Assembly: GCF_035046505.1 (NCBI RefSeq)
Contig: NC_089826.1
Span: 9,264,254-9,328,253, forward strand
Length of the DNA: 64,000 bases
Source: Tiliqua scincoides
Lineage: Eukaryota > Chordata > Lepidosauria > Squamata > Scincidae
Direction of reading: 5' to 3'
Of the stretch, positions 20,510 to 32,056 are shown in pieces; position 1 is the first letter of the stretch, and every line of letters begins with the position of its first letter. A program made the position numbers and the translations under genes. The notes beneath the pieces were generated by a model that was given only the letters and a program-made list of their open reading frames with translations, was not told where the DNA came from and did no database searches.

Positions 20510-20750
20510 CAAGGGTGCCCAAACCCCGACCCTGGGGCCACGCGGCCCTCGAGGACTCCCAATGTGGCCCTCAGGGAGCCCCCAGGCTCCAATGAGCCTC
20601 TGGCCCTCTGGAGACTTGCTGAATTCTGCACTGGCCCGACGCAACTGCTCTCAGCGTGAGGGCAACTGTTTGACCTCTCGCATCAGCTGTGGGATCCCTC
20701 CACTGCTTGCTGTTTCATGTCTGTGATGCAGTAGCGGCAGCAGAGGAAAG
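20510..20750. mobile_element. hAT-like element, 'CAGGGGTGYCCAAA' family, right-truncated
   Basis: Starts CAAGGGTGCCCAAACCCCGA directly after the GTCTAGAT that ends the previous element. The body matches the 4.2 kb copy until about 20750, where the right half is missing. Confidence 0.8.
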
Positions 20751-21195
20751 TCCCACGGAATGGGCTGTAGCTAAGAAAAAGGATCTTACTTGCCTAAGGC
20801 CTCATAAGTGAGCTCATTGCTGTGAGGTGCTCATCAATGAGTCAGAAAGCTTTCGCAGTTCATGTTCTTATTCATTGAATGCCAAGCAAATCTAAAGTGA
20901 AAACCCTTGATTTCCAAAGGGGGGACTTCCCACAAATGAGGAGGCTAGTCAGAAAGAAGCAAAAAGGGAAGGTAAAAAGAGTCCAATCTCTGTAATACAG
21001 GCCAAGCTGAAGTGTATACCACCAAGGAGGAAGGGCTCTGCTAAGTTCAGGAGGGTGTCAGCATGGCTAACAAGCAGAATTAGAGAGGTTATGAAGGGCA
21101 AGGAAGCTTCCTTCCATAAATGGAAGTCTGCAGGAAACCTGCCACAGAAACAGTTGACCCGCTGGACAGTGAATTAAGCCATGATGACTCTATGC

Positions 21196-21364
21196 AACCC
21201 CTGGCTTTTAGAGGTCACCTAACTCTGGATGCCAGATGCAAGGGAGTTGCACCAGGATGCAGGTATCTTGTGTGTGCTCTGAGGCCTCTGGTGGACCACT
21301 GTGAGACACAGGAAGCTGGACAAGATGGGCCCTGGGCCTGATCCAGCAGGGCTCTTCTTATTGT
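21196..21364 (+). mobile_element. CR1 LINE 3' end
   Basis: GATGCCAGATGCAAGGGAGT, GAGACACAGGAAGCTGGACA and CCTGATCCAGCAGGGCTCTT are the CR1 3' tail; TTCTTATTG stands for the usual ATTCT-type end. Confidence 0.8.
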
Positions 21365-21369
21365 AGTAC

Positions 21370-23300
21370 AGCAGCACAAACACTTTAATGTGCAGAAATC
21401 ACATGTCCAGCCTGAAGACATATTATACATTTTCTTTTTTTATTTCACCACTGAAGATGTGTCAAGCCACATCTGGTTACTGTTCACCTCATGTGGCTCG
21501 TGGTCTATAGCGGGAAACAAAAAACAGTAAACCACAAAAAGGACTTTTGAAGCTGTCAGTAGCATTACTAGACAAATGTTGTAAAACAAGTTCTTTCCAT
21601 TATTTGGTGCCACCAGATGTACTTCAAGTAGCTTGGACAGATGACTGCAGTTCAAGGTTGAGGGATATGAATTTCAGAGCAAACTTGTGGTGTGTGTTGT
21701 ATGCTAACCACAAGCTTTGAGAGCTGAAGGTGGTGTTCCTAGTAACAGCCAACAACAATGAAGCAAGTAACCAGGATATGGTTGGGTTCCTGTACCTTTA
21801 AAAACAGCTTGACAAGCAGAGATTCAGTAGGAGAATGGGTTCAAGGTAGTTTCAGAGGGTGTGAGCTAGCCATCACATATGCTAGTTCCTTTCCATTTCC
21901 AGTTCTTAGCCCATGTAAACATATATGGAACACAACTTCTGCATGTGTGTCCCCAGGCTGGATTTTGACAAGTTGCTAAAAACAGAACCTCCATGATCAG
22001 ATGCAGTACAACTCCAGTCACCACACTGTAAACAGGAAATAGGAAGTTGAAGGTGTCATTGATTACTTTAAAGCTGTATGCTCGAATTTTAGACATCTTT
22101 GAAATTTTGCACTAGCTCTAGGGCAGGGATATGCAACCCACAGCCTGCAGGCCAGAACCACCTGAAATCACCCTGCCACCTGAAATCATCCAGCACATAG
22201 TCCCAAAAAATATGTCCACCTGGTATGTGGGGTCCTAAAAAATAATTCAAATTTGGAATTCTATCTCTGTAAGGCTTACAATGTAAGCAGACCAAGGGCA
22301 GAAGCTTCCTTTGAGTGTCTTTGACTGAGCAGGAGTCTCTTCCACCTGGATCCATCTCTATTTTCTAAGCTCTATAGACTAATCAGGAGGAGCACCTATG
22401 AGTATTGAACACACATTCAGTCTTACTTTTAATGGGCCCAATGTCTGGCTCCTATGAAGAAGAAGGTTGCCAACTCCCTTAGGGGATGGCTAGGCAGCTA
22501 AGTTTTTATTTTAGGAATCCAGTATGCTGCTTCAAGGCATAAACCCAGATATAAATTGTTTTGTCCAACCAGGTCATTCACTGGTCCACATTAGGGTTGC
22601 CAACTAATAAGAAAAAAAATGACTTGATTGGCTCTTAAGCCTTTAATAACAACTTGTCCAGGAACTGAAGCACTTCATGTAATGGAGATAAACATTTATC
22701 TCCAATAAATGCCTTCATCCAAACTGCTATTAAGGCACAGGAACAGCAGCTGGTTGAAAAGTTGGCTATCTGAATATACATGACATAGCATGGTTAAGAG
22801 CCATGATAACATGCCCTGGCATTGATGCCAAATATCCTGCTATGGAGGGAGGGGACAGACACCCAAAATGATAAATGTTTAATAATAGATGACATAAGAG
22901 TATGTAGTTAAAATTTGTTTTTATTACCAGGGCAGTCAAATGGCTTAAGGCAATTGTATGAGTATGTAGTTACATGAGTACTTACTCAGGAGTGAGTGGG
23001 CCTGAGTTCCACTGAACTCAGATATTTCTGTGTAAACCTATTTAGAGCTGTGCTGAAAGACATTTAACCTATATACACTGGGGAGAAAACAGCCTTTCAA
23101 AAACAATTATATAAGCCAAAATGGGGGGGGGGGTGCACATGAAACCCTGAAAGAAACACATAGTTGGGAAGGATATATCTGTACTGTACTTTTATATCTT
23201 TCCACAGTAAACAGAAGCTCAAGCAAAAAAATATTTCATCATGAAATGTTTGGGGTAAGTCAGACCAGATCTTCAAAAATATTATGCAGAAAATGATATC
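21370..23300. other. Mostly unassigned intergenic sequence
   Basis: CTAGGGCAGGGATATGCAAC (22120) looks like the left end of another hAT-like element whose right end I cannot place. 22975-23060 is a weak 'CCAATCCTAT' unit. Nothing else recognised. Confidence 0.45.
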
Positions 23301-23309
23301 TGTCTAGAT

Positions 23310-23774
23310 CAGGGGTGTCCAAAGTTTTTGGCAGGAGGGCCACATCATCTCTCTGACACTGTGTCAGGGGCCGGGGGGGAAAAAGAATTAGTTTACATTT
23401 GAAATTTGAATAAATTTACATAAGTTTACATAAATGAATATATTAAAGATGAACTTATATGAATGAATGAAGGTCTTGCAATATCTCAAGGCCTATAAAA
23501 GGCCTTGCACAAAGCAAGGCTGGCCTTTCCTTTGCTGCTGCTTTTGCATTACAGACATGAAACAGCAAGTAGTGGAGAGAGCCCTCATTCCACAGCTCAC
23601 ACAAGAGGTCAAACAGTTGCCCTCATGCTGAGAGCAGTTGCGTCGGTCCAGTGTGGGCTTCAACAAATCTCCGGAGGGCCAGAGGCTCATTGGAGACTGG
23701 GGGCTCTCTGAGGGCCGCATTGAGAAGTTTCAAGGGCCGCAAGTGGCCCCAGGGCCGGGGTTTGGGCACCCCTG
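23310..23774 (-). mobile_element. hAT-like element, 'CAGGGGTGYCCAAA' family (copy 3)
   Basis: Ends CAGGGGTGTCCAAAGTTTTT and GTTTGGGCACCCCTG with a perfect 8-bp duplication GTCTAGAT (23302-23309, 23775-23782). 465 bases, no transposase frame. Confidence 0.9.
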
Positions 23775-23782
23775 GTCTAGAT

Positions 23783-24240
23783 CAATGATTCACCAGGACC
23801 CACTTTTTAGAATGACAGTCTGTTGGGACCCACAGGAAGTGATGTCATGCTTAGAAATGACATGAAGCAGGAAAATTTTTAACACCCTCACAAAACAAAA
23901 ACAAATTAAATAAGTAAAGTAAAGTATACAATAAGGATAAGCTTAAAAAAAAATAAAAATAAAAAAGAACCCTCCCATGCAGTTGCTGATCTGTTTAAAA
24001 AAAAAAAATCCCTAAACATCCCAAAGGCTGCAGTCCTATCCACACATACCCAGGAGTAAGCCCCACTGACTATCGTTGTCAAAGCATATACATTGTAGCC
24101 TGTTAAAAGTACAGACCTGTAACATTTCCCCAAATGCAGTCACATACCATGGTAGCAATGAGTCTAATATATTAAAAAATAAAATACACATTGAAATTAA
24201 TGAGGACCCACCTGAATTGGCTTGTGACCCATCTAGTGAG
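23783..24240. mobile_element. hAT-like element, 'CAGTGGTTCTCAAAC' family, abutting the previous hAT
   Basis: CAATGATTCACCAGGACCCA is a shortened left end. CACAGGAAGTGATGTCATGC and GTAGCCTGTTAAAAGTACAG match copies at 11.7 and 42.7 kb. GTCTAGAC follows at 24241, resembling the GTCTAGAT before it, although the right terminal repeat is largely missing. Confidence 0.75.
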
Positions 24241-24276
24241 GTCTAGACAGTAGAGGTCTCAGAAATGAGGAACAGC

Positions 24277-24362
24277 CCAATCCTATCCACACTTTCCTGG
24301 GATTAAGCCCCATTGACTCTAATGAGACTTACTTCTGAGTAGACATGCATAGGATTGGGCTG
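24277..24362. repeat. Short palindromic 'CCAATCCTAT' element, well preserved
   Basis: GCCCAATCCTATCCACACTT mirrored by AGACATGCATAGGATTGGGC around GCCCCATTGACTCTAATGAG. Confidence 0.8.
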
Positions 24363-24369
24363 GAAATCC

Positions 24370-25140
24370 CTTATGCTCTAATTCAACTGTGTTGAGCATG
24401 CATCACCCCGCTGAAATCAATGAGTTTAAGCGCCAAACAATGCATTTAACAGTTTCCCTTTGCATGCTTGCTTTTTCTAATTTAAATAGCAGCTGAGGAG
24501 GAGGGCTCAATCTGAATCAAATCATGGCCTGGGTAGGGAGGTTTTAACCCTTTGCCGAAGCCATATGGCCTCGATCCAAAAAGAAATTAAAAAACAAAAC
24601 AGAAGAGAGAAAAACATTGATAAGTAAGTCCATAAGAAGAGAACCCAAACAAAATTGCTTCCAGTTGTCTCCTAAGAGCCTTTAGTGAGGTGGATAACCA
24701 AGCCTCCCACGTCAAGGACACCCAGAGTCCCAGATCCTCTGCACCATAGGAAAGCGCACTGGGGAGAGGGCCATGCAACAGGGCATTTTCAGATGATGAC
24801 AGAGGGCAGGCAGGTTCATGCAGGAGAAGATGGCCCTCCAGATATCTGGGCCCAGGGGTAAGGTAGCAGTCAAGAGCATGTGGCCTGGGTAAATCAGGCT
24901 GCAGGCAAAAGGCACAGCCCGAACAAGGGAATCAGTCCAACAGCAGGCTCAGGATGAGAGAGTTTACACTGTTGCTCTAGCAGGCAGCTCAGGCCAGCTT
25001 GTGGCTGGGGGCCAGGGATCAGCTGACCACATTCAGAATGGGTCAGCCAGTTGCATTCCTCAAAGGAACTTTTGCTCATTGCTTGGCCTAGCTTCTAGGT
25101 GATTCAGGCTAAAGTAAGGGCTGGGGGCTCAAGAGTGGCT
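24370..25140. other. Unassigned intergenic sequence
   Basis: No gene or repeat recognised. Confidence 0.5.
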
Positions 25141-25147
25141 ATGGGCA

Positions 25148-25370
25148 GACATAAGAACATAAAACAGCTCACACTGGATCAGGCCATAGGCCCATCTAGT
25201 CCAGCTTCCTGTATCTCACAGCGGCCCACCAAATGCCCCAGGGAGCACACCAGATAACAAGAGACCTCATCCTGGTGCCCTCCCTTGCATCTGGCATTCT
25301 GACATAGTCCATTTCTAAAACCAGGAGGTTGCACATACACATCATGGCTGGTTGAAGAGTTCCCATGTCT
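25148..25370 (-). mobile_element. CR1 LINE 3' end, inverted
   Basis: ACATAAGAACATAAAACAGC, CTGGATCAGGCCATAGGCCC and CAGCTTCCTGTATCTCACAG are the reverse complement of the CR1 tail. Confidence 0.9.
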
Positions 25371-25371
25371 C

Positions 25372-25960
25372 AGAACACATACAGTGTCAGGCCATGCTCT
25401 CCAACATAGAGAGTGTTGAATATGAAAATGCAGCTGATGTTGAGCATCTATTCAGGATGCTTCCCCCCACCCCGTTATATTGTGTCATGAAGCCCCTTTT
25501 AGTTAAACTCTCTTGATGTAACTTTTTCCTCATTATCTTCTATTGTTAATGTGCCTAAAACTGAAATCATGTCATACTACAGTGGATGGCCATCCTGAAT
25601 AAGGTGTTCAGTATTTCACACATTTTCATAATGTCATTCAACTATCTCTATGTTGGTCTGCACTGTGTCCTCTTCTGGGGACTTTTGTAGAATTGTAAAC
25701 TGTGGTTTGTCTCAAAGGAGTGCTCAAATCACAGAGGGGGCTCAACCCCCCCCCTGAGCTACTATCTTTAAATGGCCATAAGGAGGGGCCTTGATTTGAC
25801 TAAAATCAAGAGGTGTCCAAAGACTGAATTGTGAATTTCATTCTCTGCCTTTCCCACTAAAACCTGTGCACATTAGTGCACCTTGAAAAGCACATGAATA
25901 TGCATGGGGAAACTGTGTCCTAATGAGAGTGATCAAATATGTGTATGTTGTTTAAAATAT
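25372..25960. other. Unassigned intergenic sequence
   Basis: No gene or repeat recognised. Confidence 0.5.
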
Positions 25961-25965
25961 GTTGT

Positions 25966-26975
25966 TTAAAACAGGGCCTGGAGTGCTGTCTGGAAGCAGT
26001 GAGGATCTGGATGGGGGCTAACAAGCTGAAATTAAATCCGGATAAGACAGAGGCTCTCCTGGTTCGGAAATCCTCAATGCAGGTGCTGGATTATCGGCTT
26101 GCTCTGAATGGGGTTGCACTCCCTCTGAAGGAGCAGGTCCGCAGCTTGGGGGTCCACCTGGACTAACAGCTGCTCCTGGATTCCCAGGTGGCGGCTGTGG
26201 CTAGGGGGCCTTTGCTCAGCTTCGGCTGGTGCATACTTGGATCGTGCAGACCTGGCCACGGTGATCCATGCTACGGTGACATCGAGGTTAGATTATTGTA
26301 ACGCGCTTTATGTGGGGCTGCCCCTGAAGACGGTTCGGAAACTGCAATTAGTGCAGAATGCGGCGGCCCGTGTGGTCACTGGAGCTAGGCGGTTTGACTC
26401 TGTCTTCTCCGGGGGCTACATTGGCTGCCCATTCGTTTCCGGGCCCAATTCAAGGTGCTGGTTTTGACCTTTAAAGCCCTATACTGCTCTGGGCCAGGTT
26501 ATCTTAGAGATCGCCTACTCCCATACAATCCGGCTCGTCCTCTCAGGTCATCAGAGAAGGCCTTTTTACAAGTGCCGCCGCCTAAGGAGGTACGTGGGGC
26601 GGCGGCAAGAAATAGGGCCTTCTCAGTAGTGGCACCAACGTTGTGGAACTCCCTTCCCCTTGACTTGAGAATGGCTCCCTCCCTCGAGACCTTTCGGCGA
26701 GGCCTGAAGACCTTGTTGTTTAACCAAGCCTTCTGACATTACGGCCTTTTTAACATCTTTTATATATCTTTTAGTTGCTTTTTTACAGGCCCGATTCTTC
26801 TAAGAACTGCTGTTTTATGCTCTTTTATTCTGACTCTTCTGACTACTGTTTTTATGGGTTCTGCGAATGTGTTTTTTAATATGTTTTTATCTGTTTGTGA
26901 AATTATGTTTTAATCTGTTTTATATGTTAGCCGCCCTGGGTCCCTTTTTGGGAGAAGGGCGGGATAAAAATAAAG

Positions 26976-27027
<52 letters not shown>

Positions 27028-27028
27028 T
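25966..27028 (+). mobile_element. L2-type LINE, ORF2 end and 3' tail
   Basis: A reading of LECCLEAVRIWMGANKLKLN-PDKTE-LLV covers the end of the reverse transcriptase (the NPDKTE motif is typical). Further 3' come LTFKALYCSGPGYLRDRL and NRAFSVVAPTLWNSLPLDLR. The frame is broken at least twice (a TAA ends the first part near 26166; frame changes before 26455). The tail TTAGCCGCCCTGGGTCCCTT, GGGAGAAGGGCGGGATAAAA and (TTA)n is the L2 end. 5'-truncated. Confidence 0.9.
26979..27028. repeat. (TTA)n microsatellite, L2 tail
   Basis: About 16 TTA units continuing the L2 3' end. Confidence 0.95.
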
Positions 27029-27039
27029 AAAATGACATG

Positions 27040-27590
27040 GGAATGCCATCCATGGTTAGTGTAAATTCTGGTGTGCACACCACAGTTCTGCTTGCTGCAT
27101 AAAGTGCTTTAAGTTACCTTAGTTAAGGATTAACCAATGTTTAATTAGTCTCTATCTTGGGGAGAGGGAGCAGTAGATAAGGCAAATATTAGAAAGCCAA
27201 GTCAACTCCTCTTTCTCAGGATCGGGGGAGGGGAGAGAAAATTGCACATGGGAAGACAAGTGTTAAAAACAACTGCTTCTAGCGCTGCTGTCTGAAGAAA
27301 AATTATGTAAATATTTATGCAGAGACATCTTTGCCGAGCACATCAAGCTTGCCAGGGTGCGCATTCAGCAACACAGTTGGATCAACAGCCTGAAAAGCAG
27401 ATGTGCCAATTTCCTGTATTTGATTATGATGATTCCTAATTACACCAGAGCTGTGGCAACGTCCTTACCCTCTAGGTCTCCTCGTCTTCTTTCACTCTGT
27501 TATTGGTGCAATCAGGGCTGAATTTACTGGGAAACTTCCTGCACTGGAAGATAAATTGAATTCATAGAAAACATCCTACATCAGGGCTGG
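27040..27590. other. Repeat-free single-copy-looking stretch
   Basis: 27290-27545 is rich in TAAT, ATTATG and GATTAC-like words and has no resemblance to any repeat here. It is one of the better places to look for a conserved non-coding element. No exon signals found. Confidence 0.4.
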
Positions 27591-27595
27591 GGGGG

Positions 27596-27598
<3 letters not shown>

Positions 27599-27632
<34 letters not shown>
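27599..27632. repeat. (GA)n microsatellite
   Basis: 17 GA units. Confidence 0.95.
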
Positions 27633-27634
<2 letters not shown>

Positions 27635-28015
27635 CACAAGTGCGCACCATTCTGGCTTTGTTTACATAGTTATAGTCACTCCATTATCTGTTACTTACAC
27701 CACACTAGAGAGGCCCAGGTCCAAACTTTAACCTTGGACTGTACTTGTGATTTTACTAACTTCTCTAAGGTCTTTATTGATCTATTTGGACTCATTTGTT
27801 CAGGTGCTAAAGGAGATCGCACAGGCTCATCCAGTCAGGGCTAAACCAGATGCAACATTAATCATGTTATTTAGGATTACCAGATACAAACAGGGTCAGA
27901 GTGCCTAACCCTTGTATAAAAGAGGGAATTTTGGCAGGTGCAGCTTTTTATACCCTTCTATATTGAATGGCACTTGCCAAAATTCCCTCTCTATACAAGG
28001 GTTAAAGGTATAGAC

Positions 28016-28521
28016 CAGCCATTTTCAACCACTGTGCCGTGGCACACTGGTGTGCCACAAGTGGTCCACAGGTGTGCCACAAGAGGTCCACAGGTGTGCC
28101 ACAGGAATTTGGGGAAAGGTCATTTATTAATAGGGCCAATGGGAGATGTGAGCCCCCACTGGTGGCATGGTGTGCATTGTCTATTGTCAAAAACCTGGTG
28201 GTGTGCCTTGACCAGTATAGTGCCTTGTCAGACGCCATTAAAAGGGGATTGGACAAGTTTTTGGAGGAAAAATCCATTGCAGGTTACAAGCCATGATGTG
28301 TATGCGGAACCTCCTGATTTTAGAAATGGGCTATGTCAGAATGCCAGATGCAAGGGAAGGCACCAGGATGAGGTCTCTTGTTATCTGGTGTGCTCCCAGG
28401 GGCATTTGGTGGGCCGCTGTGAGATACAGGAAGCTGGACTAGATGGGCCTATGGCCTGATCCAGCTGTTCTTATGTTCTTATGTCAGTGTGCCGTGAGAT
28501 GAAAAAGGTTGAAAATCACTG
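28016..28521 (+). mobile_element. hAT-like element, 'CAGTGATTTTCAACC' family, with CR1 inside
   Basis: Ends CAGCCATTTTCAACCACTGT and GGTTGAAAATCACTG with a perfect duplication GTATAGAC (28008-28015, 28522-28529). Interrupted at 28228-28483 by a CR1 3' end. Confidence 0.9.
28228..28483 (+). mobile_element. CR1 LINE 3' end inserted in a hAT element
   Basis: Codes AIKRGLDKFLEEKSIAGYKP then stop. It then runs through GAGATACAGGAAGCTGGACT and CCTGATCCAGCTGTTCTTAT to (TTCTTATG)2. TGTCAG lies on both sides. Confidence 0.9.
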
Positions 28522-28559
28522 GTATAGACACTCTCTCCCCCTTGTATCTGGTAAACCTA

Positions 28560-29755
28560 TTGGTCCTAGTACATTCACCCTTGTTCTTATGTAAATTCCA
28601 TACATTGCAGGGTGGGGGCCATACAGATGGAGACCATGTCTGGAGAAGAGGAACTTTAAGGCTACCCCTGGCACTGTTAGTTGCGAGGGTGGGAGGGCAG
28701 GATCTCTCATGGGAGCCATTTTTTTTCCTTGGGCAAACAGCATAGATAAAAGTGGGGGAGGGCAAGAATCCAGGCTGGGACTGCAGCTTAGGGTAAATGT
28801 AGAGCCCCCTCAACACAGACCCAGTATTTGTTCTCCCTCCCCATGGATGATGTTTCACAGGTAAAAGCAACTATACCAGGGCCAGTGGCATGATGAAAAT
28901 CAAATCTGGTTTGGCCCCAAGATCTGCAAAGTGAAACTCTTTCCTCGAGTTCTCTCACATGGCCCATCTCAACTCAAGGTTTTCTGGGCTTCTCTCTTAA
29001 ATTGTGCAATAGTCATTTACTCCCCACCCACCCCCAAAAAACCACTCACTCAACTTAGTCACTTTCAAATTGTGTTCCAGGGAGTCCTGAGCTTCCTGGG
29101 AAGCCTACAGCGGATTTTTCAGTGCAAAAATTAGCAATGGAAGACAAGCTTCCATAAGAGGCAGCTAGTTCACCAGTTTTCCTCTGAAATGTATAGCCAG
29201 AGGGGAATGTTGGGTATGTTCCAATGTACACTCTCGGCTGATATTCAGAATTGATAAGGCTGGAGTTTCCTAGCTAGAGTGCTGTGTGAACTGACCGCAT
29301 GCCCCAGAATCCTCTGCAACGTACAAGGGCTTCTTGCCAGGTGAAAAGGAAAACCTGAAGGCAGAGTGTTTGGAAACCACTGGCCTAGCTCAACGGATCT
29401 GTGAACCTGTTTGATCTTCAGGTGTCCCAGCACAGCTATGTCCTCCTTTCATGCTTTCCTGTTACTTCCTTCTTTGATTTCCTCAGCTTCAGAAAGTGAG
29501 ACTTTTGTGTGACTGACTGCAGCGAAGGCTTCATGTTTATGTACTGCACGGCAATTCAGCAAATTTGGGATCATGCTCTGTTCTCATCCATGCTTCCACC
29601 CTAACTGTGGCAACTTTTCCCCCTCTGGCCATCCTTGTCACACCTCAGTCCTTTCACCTTCCTCTTAAACCCCGCAGCAAAATCATTCACTTCACCAGCT
29701 GTTCAGAGTACACTACATCATGCCCTTCTGCATATCCTTATACTTATTCTCTATC
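28560..29755. other. Unassigned intergenic sequence
   Basis: Short open frames only; nothing recognised. Confidence 0.5.
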
Positions 29756-29770
29756 CACATCTAGCACACT

Positions 29771-29913
29771 GTTACCCTGCACATGCCTGATCTCATCTGA
29801 TCTCAGAAGCTAAGCAGGGTCAGGCCTGGTTAGTACTTGGATGGGAGACCACCTAGGAATACTGGGGGCTGTAGGCTTCTACCATAGTCTTTCAAGACTG
29901 AAGGTTGCCAACC
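29771..29913 (+). mobile_element. 5S rRNA-derived SINE with target duplication
   Basis: GTTACCCTGCACATGCCTGA through GTACTTGGATGGGAGACCAC (5S-like) to the tail GTCTTTCAAGACTGAAGGTT. CATCTAGCACAC occurs at 29758-29769 and 29917-29928, a 12-bp duplication as expected for LINE-driven insertion. Confidence 0.93.
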
Positions 29914-30085
29914 AAGCATCTAGCACACGTTCCTAGTCCACCTCCCAGTCACCGCTGAAGCCATTTAGGGCAGCGACAGCCATGTGCCTGCACATGGCCA
30001 TTGCTGCCTCAAATGGTCCAACAGTGAGTGGGAGAAGCCATGTCCCTCTCTAGCTAACACTACTGCCCTTGCATGTATCCTCAAA

Positions 30086-30405
30086 CAGTGGCGTCACTAG
30101 GATTTGCCTCACCCAGTGCGGGAGGCCAGTGCATCACGCCCAAGATGGACCTTCTCCCATGCAGTGGGCATGGCAACATCCCAGGTGGTGGGCATGGCAA
30201 AGCATCACTGCCTCAACCCCATTGGTTCTTGGCTATAACATTTGATAGAATGGAGGTATTTTAATACAATTTGTTTCACTGCATTCTGCATGAAATTATG
30301 CATCAAATGATATATAACATGATGGTATTATTCCGAAAAATAGCAATTTTTAACAATTTTGGCCAGTAGGGGTGTCACACCCCCATGCACATCACCCAGT
30401 GCGGC
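30086..30405 (+). mobile_element. 'CAGTGGCGTCACTAGG' family element, right end lost in a microsatellite
   Basis: Starts CAGTGGCGTCACTAGGATTT and carries CATTTGATAGAATGGAGGTA and TAACATGATGGTATTATTCC. It stops at CCCAGTGCGGCC against (TTTC)n, about 25 bases short of the expected terminus. Confidence 0.8.
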
Positions 30406-30407
30406 CT

Positions 30408-30475
<68 letters not shown>
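30406..30475. repeat. (TTTC)n microsatellite
   Basis: About 17 units, starting inside the transposon end. Confidence 0.95.
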
Positions 30476-30479
30476 AATA

Positions 30480-30940
30480 AATCATGAACCAAAACTGAAC
30501 CCAAATATAAAATCTCTTGGCTTCCCCGGACCTTAACCAGAATAAACCTACGCAAAAGAGGTAAGTGATTCCAAAAATAAGGTGTTCAACAATCAGGCAC
30601 TCTGCTTACAACTTATGATGTTTTATTTTTCTTGTCTTTAACAAGTTTTATGTGTTTTGTTTGTAAAAAAAAAAAAAAAAGTTTTAGCATTCAAAAGCCA
30701 CTAAATGTAAATATTTTTCTCAAGTTAAGTAGTTATAATAGTATTCATCTTATAGAATTACACTGCAAGCAAAACAGCTTGATATTAGTCTGCTAACTGA
30801 TTCAAAACCAGGTCAAAGGGTCTGAACCAGAAATGGAACGCAATCTGATTTTTTCATAATCCGTTCCCTGAAAAACAAACTATAGTTTTAAAAAGCAAGA
30901 TACTAGCCCTTGAAGGCACCAAAGAGGGAAGTGATACCAA
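30480..30940. other. AT-rich unassigned sequence
   Basis: A poly(A) run near 30666; nothing recognised. Confidence 0.5.
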
Positions 30941-30944
30941 GCAC

Positions 30945-31030
30945 TGGAATCATATAACCCTTTCCTGGGAGTAAGCGCCATTGCACACAATGGAACTTAC
31001 TTCTAAGTAGGCATGCATAGAATTGTGTTG
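30945..31030. repeat. Short palindromic 'CCAATCCTAT' element
   Basis: CCTTTCCTGGGAGTAAGCGC, CACAATGGAACTTACTTCTA and GGCATGCATAGAATTGTGTT. Confidence 0.7.
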
Positions 31031-31510
31031 CGGAAAAGGAGCAACACAAGCTCCAAGCAATATGGAGCAAAGTTGCACTAAGTGTAGCAGGATATCCTGC
31101 AGTACTACCGCAGACTAACACATGGAAAAACTTCTGTCTAACTTATCGTGGAAATAAGTGTTATTATTCATTTCCATTTTGTGGAGACAGTGCATATTAA
31201 TTTTCCACAACACACCAGGACACCCAATTTCCATGCACTGCCTCCCATCTGAGCAGAGAAAGTATGACAGGAGTGTGTGGGTGTTGTGTGCATTCAGGAA
31301 TGTGTGTTGTGCTAAAAATCATAGCAAATGCACAGGTTTAGAAGAGACCAGGGAGGGGTGGAAAAGGCCTGCTAAAAATAGATTACCCCCAAATCTTAGA
31401 GACAGAGTCTGTTGTGCTCTGAGCCTCCCTACAGACTTCATTTTGCAGTCAAGGCACAAGTCATTCCCCCCCCCCCCCCAAAATAGAGTATTTGGATGTT
31501 AGAGCAGGAC
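31031..31510. other. Unassigned intergenic sequence
   Basis: A C-run near 31466-31479; otherwise nothing recognised. Confidence 0.5.
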
Positions 31511-31519
31511 TAGCTCAAA

Positions 31520-31723
31520 CAGTGGCATAGCTAGAGGGGGTGCAAAGCAAGTTTTCCAGGGAGACTCAGCCCAGTGTGCAAGTGTCTCCTCACCTTCGGA
31601 GTCATTCCAGGTGGGGGGAGTAAAATGAAGGTGAACACCCTTCCTCAGAAGGGGAGGAGGTAGAACCGCATGCACACTCCCAGCTAAACTTAGTGCTTTG
31701 CACCCCTTCTAGCTATGCAACTG
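31520..31723. mobile_element. Palindromic MITE, 'CAGTGGCGTAGC' family
   Basis: Ends CAGTGGCATAGCTAGAGGGG and (reversed) CAGTTGCATAGCTAGAAGGG, flanked by AGCTCAAA (31512-31519) and GGCTCAAA (31724-31731). Confidence 0.85.
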
Positions 31724-31916
31724 GGCTCAAACGCCCATGACGGCCTGAAAACGCAAGAGGAATTGATTCAAATTTATTTAGTTAAAACATGGATACCAAC
31801 TGATTAAAAACATTTTAATTTACTAAAAAGAGTCCCACAATCAATTGGACAACAGCTTTCACAAAACATTTTAAAAAGAGGTACTTAAGGGTAACAGGAT
31901 ATGGCAAGCTCCATCT

Positions 31917-32056
31917 TCCCTGCACATGCCGGATCTCGTCTGATCTCAGAAGCTAAGCAGGGTCAGGCCTGGTTAGTACTTGGATGGGAGACCGCCCGGG
32001 AATACTGGGTGCTGTAGGCTTCTACCATAGTCTTTCGAGACTGAAGGTTGCCAACC
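31917..32056 (+). mobile_element. 5S rRNA-derived SINE
   Basis: CCGGATCTCGTCTGATCTCA through TTAGTACTTGGATGGGAGAC to CCATAGTCTTTCGAGACTGA and AGGTTGCCAACC. CCATCTT lies on both sides, a short possible duplication. Confidence 0.93.

Larger units (their letters stand above)
27872..28556. mobile_element. MITE with 'ACCAGATACAA' ends, host of a nested hAT
   Basis: Left AGGATTACCAGATACAAACA and right (reversed) GGTTTACCAGATACAAGGGG are inverted repeats. GGGAATTTTGGCAGGTGCAG and CTATACAAGGGTTAAAGGTA match the MITE at 57149-58271. Interrupted by the hAT at 28016-28521. Confidence 0.7.
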
